64,000 bases of DNA from Megalobrama amblycephala (Eukaryota; Chordata; Actinopteri; Cypriniformes; Xenocyprididae). Position numbers and translations under genes: made by a program. Below, one piece after another: positions 56,201 to 64,000 of the stretch (the stretch's first letter is position 1; every line of letters begins with the position of its first letter). The stretch spans positions 1,025,623 through 1,089,622 of the forward strand of contig NC_063045.1 in NCBI RefSeq assembly GCF_018812025.1, in the 5' to 3' direction. The notes under the pieces were generated by a model. It was not told where the DNA came from. It worked only from the letters and a program-made list of their open reading frames with translations, and searched no databases.

Positions 56201-56952
56201 AGAAAAATGTCGTTAAATTTCGAGAAAAAAGTCGAGATAAAATGTTGAGAATAAACTCATTAAATTACGAGAAAAAACTCATTAAATTACGAGAAAAAAC
56301 TCGTTAAATTTCAAGAAAAAACTTGTTAAATTTCGAGAAAAAAAAGTCAAAATAAAATGTTGAGAATAAACTCATTAAATTACGAGAAAAAACTCATTAA
56401 ATTGCAAGAAAAAAGTCAAGATAAAATGTTGAGAATAAACTCGTTAAATTACGAGAAAAAATTCATTAAATTACGAGAAAAAAGTCGTTAAATTACGAGA
56501 AAAAAACTTGTTAAATTTCGAGAAAAAAGTCGAGATAAAATGTTGAGAATAAAGTCATTCAATTACGAGAAAAAAGTCGTTAAATTACAAGAACAAATTA
56601 GTTAAATTATGAGAAAAATGTCGTTAAATTTCGAGAAAAAAGTCGAGATAAAATGTTGAGAATAAACTCATTAAATTATGAGAGTAAACTCATTAAATTA
56701 TGAGAATAAAGTCATTAAATTACGAGAAAAAAGTTGTTAAATTATGAGAACAAATTCGTATATTCTCAACATTTTATCTCGACCTTTTTCTCGAAATTTA
56801 ACAAGTTTTTTCTCGTAATTTAACGAGTTTATTCTCAACATTTTATTTTGACTTTTTTCTCGAAATTTAACGAGTTTTTTCTCGAAATTTAACAACTTTA
56901 ATCTCGAGATGTTTTTTTTTTTATTATTGCTTGGCCCTAATTCTCTTCCGTA
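53202..56952. mobile_element. 3.75-kb foldback element filled with a tandem array
   Basis: Inverted ends TACGGAAGAGGATTAGGGCC (53202) and GGCCCTAATTCTCTTCCGTA (to 56952) are flanked by GTCACA at 53196-53201 and 56953-56958. The inverted part extends about 200 bases (56755-56952 mirrors 53202-53400). The interior is a tandem array of 21-22-base units like AAATTACGAGAAAAAACTCA, arranged in larger blocks ending GAGATAAAATGTTGAGAATA. There is no coding capacity. Confidence 0.85.
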
Positions 56953-56989
56953 GTCACATGACCATAAATATTAAAATTTCGAAATGACA

Positions 56990-57035
56990 ATCGCATGTAC
57001 CCCTCACTAACAGCCTTGTGAGGGGTACATGCGAT
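56990..57035. repeat. Perfect 18-bp inverted repeat with a 10-base loop
   Basis: ATCGCATGTACCCCTCAC at 56990-57007 is exactly complementary to GTGAGGGGTACATGCGAT at 57018-57035. It lies 38 bases beyond the foldback element. Confidence 0.9.
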
Positions 57036-57039
57036 TTTT

Positions 57040-58870
57040 GTTAAAAACGTGCACTTGGTTTACTCAATTCACCCTCAGTACTGCATTTTCTCATAATACT
57101 TCACAACAGATATTAATTAAAGACACGTTCCAATGGTCAGGAGAAATGTGATTCGCCAGTTTTCTAAAGTGATACAACAATAAAAAAAAAAATATTCTTT
57201 ATTGACAGGCAGTCACATGTAAATAAAGACATAACTAATCATATTGCAATAAAAATGTTTGCTCAAGAGCACAACAACATTGAGATCCTTCTTAAAAAAT
57301 GTCATTTACCATACGCCCACCACACACTATAGCCAGTGTCGGTGGAACGAATGCCTGACCCACCTATATATGGTGCAAAAGTGCAAGAAAATGCACGCAA
57401 AACTCTTGAAAGTGAAAAACAGTGTTTGAGACTCTTCGCAGCAGATTCAAGCAGTTGTATGTACTTGTGTTTGTGCTAGAAAAATATCCAGGAAAAAATT
57501 CTACAAGTGTGCAACTGTCATTTGATGAATTCACATTCTGACTTTGCGGACGAGCAAAATTCGTCCGCGACTTCACATATTTTTAATGCGTTTTACACTA
57601 TATTCACTGCGTCAACTGTAGCAAAAATGTGAGCGTACGAGTTTCTTAATTTGAATAGGATTTGAGCACCTGCACAGCAGAATTTAAGAAGGTGTAACTG
57701 TTGTGTGGTGTTTGTGTGAGAAAAAAAGTTTGCAACTCTTAAAAACATTTTTCTCTGTGACTTCCAATTTACTGATACACATGTGTGGCTATTCTCTGCA
57801 ACTACAAATTCCACTGTTTTGCACTAATATACCTTAATAGAACTCTACCTTAATAGCACACAATGAATTATGGGATAGGGTAGACCGCGAAGTGTCTTGA
57901 GATTTAGGGTACAACAGGGCTAAAGGTGCCTTTGATTTTATTTTCCTCTAAACCACTAGATGCACGTGAAAATTGGTCTGATCCTTGACGCGATCGCGGG
58001 CAGCAACGCAAAGTTGATTCTGAGGTAGTTTGATCTAATATTTGATGGTTTTTAAAATGTTGTTGATTAACGTAGCAAATGAGAATCTATTAAATTAATG
58101 TTTGTATTTTCAGACAAAGGTCTTCTTAATGATTTCCAGTTTTGTTCAAGGTAATTCAAGCAACAGTTTTTCAATAACGGAAGAATATGTAAAAGGGTAA
58201 AAAGCGCCCCTGCCTAAATAATAAAATATTTATTGTTACTACTTTAAATCCATATTAAATATTATGGGATCTCCTTCAATGCTTTCAGAATCTCTTTAAA
58301 GTAATGAATAAAATTTGTATGAATAAAATAAATGCAATATCTAAATCAAATTAATAACCACGATGTCCAAAACGTCAGTTTTTCATAAATACAATATTTG
58401 TCTCTAAGATGGACTGGAGATGAATAAAATCCTAAAGTACTGTTCTTAAAATTTGGACTTAAATACACAGTAAATGTATAAATATGAATATATATTTCAC
58501 AGTTAACATTAACGTAAGAAATAAACAAGGTTAACTAATAGTTGCTAACGGTATAAAACTGATATTACACAGTTTAACCGTACATATTTTACCTGTTTAT
58601 ATGGTCCGGTGTCCCATTGTTCAAACTGACTGCGGCTCTATTGAAACAGCTGATCGCTTAAATTGTTAAAAATGCCTCCAAATAGGACATTTCTGCAGTT
58701 GCATTGTTGTCATTTTTGCCCTATAAATAAAGCTTAATTTCTTCTACTGATTAGGAGGTGAACAGCAGAATATCATACAAAATAAGCACTTTAAAAATAA
58801 ATAAATAGCTTTTATATTTTAAAGATCTTTGCCTCCTTTATTTCTGTCTGCACTTAAGAAAAGCAGTACG
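57040..58870. other. Gene-poor region with a weak internal duplication
   Basis: Segments at about 57370-57540 and 57610-57780 look like diverged direct copies of a ~235-bp unit (shared 'cagcagattcaag', 'cagcagaatttaag' and 'gtgtttgtg' phrases). Their minus-strand frames are not recognisable proteins. The rest is unassigned. Confidence 0.35.
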
Positions 58871-58876
58871 TTTTTC

Positions 58877-58994
58877 CGCTCCAGTCCAATAGGTGGTGAC
58901 AACGCGCCGTAAACTGCCACAAAAAGTGAAAGAAGATATCAAAAGGAGACAACTACTGTCTGTGGTCTGATCGCTCCGAAGACTATCATCTAGG
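58877..58994 (+). promoter_or_regulatory. Orphan zinc-finger first-exon module, copy 6
   Basis: CGCTCCAGTCCAATAGGTGG, 'tgccacaaaaagtgaaagaag' and a GTGAGT donor at 58995 match the other modules. The core CCAATAGGTGGTGA (58886-58899) deviates from the CTCF consensus. No zinc-finger exon is visible from here to the window end at 64000. Confidence 0.55.
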
Positions 58995-58999
58995 GTGAG

Positions 59000-59929
59000 T
59001 GTAATTAACTATTTTTCTTTTATGTGATTACACGTGGACATGTACAACAAAATGTGGGAAACGTGTTACTAACATGTGGAGGACTCGTGAAAAATGTTTC
59101 CAAGTGTTGTAAGGTTTTAACCTGTGTCACATCTTACCACACGTGTACCACGTGTCTAAGAATTTATATATATATTACACACACTGTATATTGTTAATGT
59201 TTATGGTGCTTGAACTGAGGATTTTCTATATTCACTAATATATATTTTAATCAGTAGCATACCCTCACTTTTTATTGCGACCCGGAACTTCTCACATGTT
59301 GCTAGGACTCTGAGCGCCGGAAACTTTTAATCAGACCAATAATTGATTGAATACGTATCGCGTTCGGAGCTTTTATCAGCTGTACGAACTGAATGGATCA
59401 ATTGCCTGAAGCCCAGTTGTTTAGTTTCGCACGAGTGGCGCGCGTTCACCAGCGCGCGCTCCAACACCGTTATAAGATTTGCTCCACTAGCGTAGCCAGA
59501 GAAGAGACTGTGCGTCACAAAAACTGGGTGTGCCACATTTATTGTCAGATGAACTCAAAAGAGATGAAAAAGGTGACATATTTATGAACTAAATTGTGAC
59601 TTTAACATGTAAACTAAGCATTCTGGTGCACTCTGACAAGAAAATAAATGGAAAAGACAGTATTTGCTTCAAGTAAAAAAACAAAAATTGATTCGGAAGC
59701 ATGCGATTTGATTACCTTTGATTCATTATTGATATCTTTCAACTAACGGGGAACCACAGCTGGTACATCATTATAATATTAAAGGTTAATATTAATATAT
59801 TTGTACACAAATTACACACAAGGAAATTTTTATGAAAACATAATACATTTTTAATGACATAATTATGTTTTTACTCGTTGTTATAAAGGCTTAAACATTT
59901 AAATGGCTCTCAAAATACATTCAATATTT
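59000..59929. other. Unassigned sequence
   Basis: I see no gene or clear repeat here beyond an 'acacgtg'-rich stretch near 59030-59160. Confidence 0.4.
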
Positions 59930-60320
59930 AAAGGGTTAGTTCACCCAAAAATGAAAATAATGTCATTAATTACTCACCCTCATGCCGTTCCACACCCGTA
60001 AGACCTTCGTTGTTCTTCAGAACATAAATTAAGATATTTTTGATGAAATCCGATGGCTCAGTGAGGCCTGCATAGCCAGCAATGACATTTCCTCTCTCAA
60101 GATCCATTAATGCACTAAAAACATATTTAAATCAGTTCACGTGAGTACAGTGGTTCAATATTAATATTATAAAGCCACGAGAATATTTTTGATGCCCCAA
60201 AAAAAACAAAATAACGACTTATTTAGTGATGGCCGATTTCAAAACACTGCTTCAGGAAGCATCGGAGCGTTATGAATCTTTTGCGTCAAATCATGATTCG
60301 GATCGTGTTTTAAAAGTCTT
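59930..60320 (+). repeat. Dispersed 'gggttagttcaccc' repeat, copy 3
   Basis: AAGGGTTAGTTCACCCAAAA is followed by the same body as copies 1 and 2, truncated after 'tcggagcgttatgaatc'. Confidence 0.7.
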
Positions 60321-61160
60321 CATAAGAGGCTGGATCCAAGCCGAAGCGGATGTACCCTAGTGACCTCGGGACGGGCATCCCGAGATAAACAGAAAAGCAA
60401 ATGGAGAATAATTAGAGTAGCGGCTGTTCATAAGATAAAAAAATGGTAACCGTCTCAAACGATTCATAAAGCTTTGAAGTAGGCCTGCCGCGATTGGTCT
60501 ATGTAGTTGACTGCGTCAACGCTGATAATTAGTCGACCTCGATCATTTTTATTCGACTGATCATTTTATATTTTAAATTTCGTTTTCAAGATTTGACTAA
60601 AATAACCGTTTCCTCCACACCACTAGTGTGAGCTAACATTACGTTCATCACGTCAAAGTTTTCAAGGATGGCGGGTGAAGCGGATCGAGTTCGTTATTTC
60701 AAATGTAGGTATGGCTTGTGATATGTAGGTGCGCAGCAAGCGCGCTCATAAAATCGACACGTGCCACCATAGCGCATATGAGCTCATGTCAAGAACCAAC
60801 CGATCATCAGCTTTGCCGTTTCCGAAGCAACATCGAAATCTCAGCCGAACAGCCGATCGTAGCTGTACAGGGCGGGTTTTTATTTCTCCTCTCCATAAAT
60901 ATATGTAGTAGTAAAGCTAATGCAAGGGTTAGAAATCAATTAATCCTTTGCTGATTCTTCCTCATCATTGTGGAGAGCACAGTTCATGGTCGCATAGCAA
61001 CAACAGACGCCAGGGGAGCGCGAGTGGCAAGCGCTTTGAAAAGGCGGTGCGGCCGTGCTTTCCACACGTTTTTAGACGCGACGTGAATGCCCTCAAAAAC
61101 TTTTTGAAGTAAGAGAAGTTGGGTCGCAGGAAGTGGAATTGAGAACCACTGTAACAGATT
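60321..61160. other. Unassigned, probably decayed transposon sequence
   Basis: A phrase near 60490-60560 ('attagtcgacctcg') resembles hAT sub-terminal sequence like that at 41390. No coding region is supported. Confidence 0.35.
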
Positions 61161-61164
61161 GATC

Positions 61165-61375
61165 TGTGTCTGCGTTTGTTAATGTTGCTATGCGGTTGCT
61201 AAGGTACTCAGTGTGGTTGCTAGGGTGTTGCTATGCGGTTGCTAGGGTACTCTGAGTGGTTGCTAAGGTGTTGCTATGCGGTTGCTAAGGTATTTTGGGT
61301 GGTTGCTAGGGTGTTTCTATGCGGTTGCTAAGGTATTCTGGGTGGTTGCTAGGGTGTTGCTATGCGGTACAAGAA
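61165..61375. repeat. GGTTGCTAGGGTGTTGCTAT minisatellite
   Basis: Units of about 40 bases alternate GGTTGCTAAGGTA and GGTTGCTAGGGTGTTGCTAT. It is the opposite-sense relative of the AGCAACC repeats in eps8l3 and ampd2 introns. Confidence 0.8.
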
Positions 61376-61588
61376 CCTTGGATTGTTTTGGTTATTTTCT
61401 ATGAGTTTGTGGAGATGCTCGGCCCTGGCTGCTTTTAGAGCCCTTTTATAACGGGAAGTGCTGTCTTTCTATGCGATTCTAAAGACCTTTAAACGAGTTT
61501 GTCTCCATTTGCTCTCTAGATTACGTATTTCTCTTTTGATAGCTCTTTCTAACCTTTTTTAATCTCATGGGTACAACAGTATCTAATG
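61376..61588 (-). mobile_element. LINE relic, linker region of ORF2 (part 1)
   Basis: The minus strand reads fragments such as LERAIKREIRNLESKWRQTR and YKRALKAARAEHLHKLIENN, broken by a stop. These resemble the segment between endonuclease and reverse transcriptase in fish LINEs. It continues the minus-strand relic on the other side of the hAT insertion. Confidence 0.6.
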
Positions 61589-62761
61589 TAGTGATCGACC
61601 GATATTGATTTTTTATAACCGATACCGATACCGATTATTTGCATGTTTATGTACCTGATAACCGATATGCAGAACCGATATTTATTTAGGCTACTGTTAT
61701 ACTTCTGTTTTTGACAATTATTACAACACAAATGAGCTGAACAAACCATTTTATTTATAACAATCACTCCCTCCTTGCATACAAAAAAAAAAGATATTTA
61801 TTAACTAAATAATGGTTATGTAGTAAATCAAATGATTATATAATCTAGGGTGTTTAAACGAGATAATCTTGTCAAAAATGTCATGCAGTGGCCGTGCTTG
61901 AGGCTTCCTGATCATCAACCCATTCAGGTGCTGAGCAATATGAACGAATTTTTTCCGAGACTATATAAAGTTAAACAGCACTTGTCAGTTGGCATTTTAT
62001 GATCTAAATTTAATCTAACGTTAAATCATGAAATGCCAACTGACAAAGTGCTGTTTGACTATAACTTAATCAACCGCGATCGCGCATGGAGATAATAAAT
62101 AATTAATTTCCACAAAGCGGTAGGCTATATTTATATGTGTATTAGCGAAATAATTGTTATGTAGTAAATGATAATATAATCTAGGGTGTTTAAACAAGAT
62201 AATCTTGTCAAAAGTTTCATTCAGTGGCCGTGCTTAAGCCTCCTGATCATCCGTCAGTTGCTAAGCAATATGAACGAACTTTTTCTTCTAGACTAATGGT
62301 GAGCAAATACAACAGATAGAGAATTAAATTCAGCGCTTTTATTATCAACATGCACTTATTCATGTCTGTTTTATTTAAGTCATGTAAAGTTACGTCTTTA
62401 TTGGGGCAGGACATGACGAATTACACTACGTGACTCAATGAGTTCGTCTCAATTGTTTAGAAACAAGCTGCATAAATTAACTATATCAGGAATTTATGTC
62501 TCAGATCTAATTTGTGCATGTCTGTTATGTTAAATAAAGTTGATTAATTAAAGCAAACCATGTAGAACATACTTTACCTGTGCACTGAGTTGTTGACTGA
62601 TCTCCTCAGACGCCCGGGCTGCAATGGCGGAAATCTCAAAACGGCCACAAGATGGCACCGTAAATCGGCGAATCCGATATTACAAAACCGATACCCGATT
62701 ATGGAAAAATGCTTAAATATCGGGAAAAATATCGGTAAACAGATACATCGGTCGATCACTA
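61589..62761. mobile_element. hAT element with an internal duplication, inserted in a LINE
   Basis: TAGTGATCGACCGATAT and ATCGGTCGATCACTA are inverted ends; the 8-bp duplication ATCTAATG lies at 61581-61588 and 62762-62769. Two internal segments (about 61845-61950 and 62180-62290) are diverged direct copies, and GATACCGATA-type sub-terminal repeats are present. No transposase is seen. Confidence 0.9.
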
Positions 62762-62769
62762 ATCTAATG

Positions 62770-63480
62770 TACTAGAGAAAATGGTGCCCATACTGCTAGT
62801 CATATCCTCAATTTCATTTGTGTGTTTGGGTACACTGAGCAGCTGAGACAGATCAGGCAGGTTATTTGTGAATTTTGTCTATAGTTGTCAGGAGAATTGT
62901 TCTACCTAGTCGAGAACGTGGTGCAATATGGCAAACATCATGATTATGCAGTATGCATATTACAAGGTAGTGATCAGTGACATTGTCACTTTACGGTAGA
63001 ATATCGGTAGGATTGGGTCCATGTGAACGCAGCCCCTAACGTTTCTATTGTATTGTCTACATGAATGTTAAAATGTCCAACAATCAGTGCTTTATTGACA
63101 TTGACCAATAGGTCTGAGACAAAGTCTGCAAACTCCTTTAGGAAATCAACATAAGGCCCTGGAGGTCTATAAACCGTAGCCAAAGTAAGAGATAGTAGGG
63201 ACTTTTTTCTAATGTCTGAGAGTGTAACATTTAGTACAAGCACTTCAAATTAAACCTGTGCTCTGTTTTCTGAGTAACATTAAGAATATCTTTATAGATT
63301 GGTTTTGCAGCAATCAGACGAGGTTCATGCTTATAACAATCGCCCGGTGGTGTAGACTCATTAAGACCAAAATAATCATTTGGTTTAAGCCAGGTTTCAG
63401 TAAGGCAAATTACATCGGTACGAACATGAGCACCAGGAAAGCAGTGACTGATAGTTACATCTTAAAATTGGGAAGAACGC
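62770..63480 (-). mobile_element. LINE relic, endonuclease region of ORF2 (part 2)
   Basis: The minus strand encodes WLKPNDYFGLNESTPPGDCY, KHEPRLIAAKPI, then LSLTLATVYRPPGPYVDFLK and ALIVGHFNIHVD. YRPPG and G-x-FN are hallmarks of the APE-type endonuclease of L2/CR1/jockey-like LINEs. The usual Asp of GDFN is His here, and frames are broken, so it is inactive. Confidence 0.75.
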
Positions 63481-63576
63481 GATTGTTTGTTTAAAGATCG
63501 TGAAATTATATTTTGGGGATAGTAGCCCAGCCCATTCTCAATTAATCTAGACTCATGCAGCAATATCAATGCACAC

Positions 63577-64000
63577 TAGGGATGTAACGATATCAAAATC
63601 TCACGGTACGATACAATTTCGATATTGACCTCACGGTACGATATTTATTGCGATATTGTGGAAAAGCTCACAGTATTGTTAAATAGCTCACGATAGTGTT
63701 TGTGATGATAATAGCGAAAAAATACTGACATTTATTCTGCTTTTGCTAGTCAACAGGCAATTTATTGTTGTATTTATGGATCCATGACAACATAAAACGC
63801 TGATCATATAGTGCTTTTAAAGTGCAAGTTGTAGTCAGGAACATCAATATTCTGTATAGTAATATTTGGTTGCATAACTGATTCTTCTGTGCAATGTTCA
63901 AGTTAAGAAGCAACTAGAACAATTGTAAACAATAGGGAATTCCCTTTAAGTGCAAACAAAGATCAAGTTAAGTCAGGTTTAAATGTGCAAGGCAAATAAA
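63577..64000. mobile_element. Left end of a hAT-like element, cut by the window edge
   Basis: TAGGGATGTAACGATATCAA with 'cacggtacgata' sub-terminal repeats looks like the end of a cyprinid hAT family. The other end lies outside the window. Confidence 0.5.

Noticed and set aside
53230..56930. Regularly spaced short repeats that could suggest a CRISPR array
   Set aside because: There are no unique spacers or cas genes, the units are contiguous tandem repeats, and the DNA is vertebrate.
57364..57814. Two minus-strand frames of about 70 codons with some mutual similarity
   Set aside because: They look like diverged copies of a repeat and match no protein family I know.
59393..59587. Small + strand frame of 64 codons
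   Set aside because: It has no recognisable domain, splice context or neighbour support.

Overview
This is vertebrate DNA, almost certainly from a cyprinid fish (zebrafish, carp or goldfish type). The genes have many short exons with GT/AG introns. The repeats include 8-bp-TSD hAT elements, palindromic MITEs and the 'gggttagttcaccc' family, and there is a tandem run of fish-type C2H2 zinc-finger genes. No bacterial or organellar features are present. All gene names come from reading exon translations by eye and recalling the families; no database search was run.

Left part (1-32.4 kb): two conserved genes lie tail to tail. On the + strand, eps8l3 (19 coding exons, 1271-9770, 649 codons plus stop in my model) encodes an EPS8-like adaptor with a PTB domain, an SH3 domain and a C-terminal effector/SAM-like domain. 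On the - strand, ampd2 (18 coding exons, 32171 down to 11576, 838 codons plus stop) encodes AMP deaminase 2. Both models stay in frame across every junction. I recall EPS8L3 and AMPD2 lying in the same chromosome region in human, so this looks like conserved synteny. The ampd2 introns are filled with tandem arrays and microsatellites, several of which touch splice sites.

Middle part (32.5-50.6 kb): a tandem repeat array lies upstream of ampd2. It is followed by three C2H2 zinc-finger genes, all on the + strand (about 35.8-38.3, 41.1-46.1 and 47.3-49.8 kb), and a broken fourth zinc-finger exon (50.07-50.62 kb) split by two MITEs. Six copies of a first-exon/promoter-like module, each carrying a CTCF-like core, mark past and present zinc-finger gene starts. 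Gene 2 has a +1 frameshift ahead of its fingers, and its large intron holds a nest of three DNA transposons with intact target-site duplications.

Right part (50.6-64 kb): I see no intact host gene here. It holds MITEs, a 3.75-kb foldback element filled with a tandem array, two orphan zinc-finger first-exon modules, a LINE relic interrupted by a hAT element, and the start of another hAT-like repeat at the window edge.
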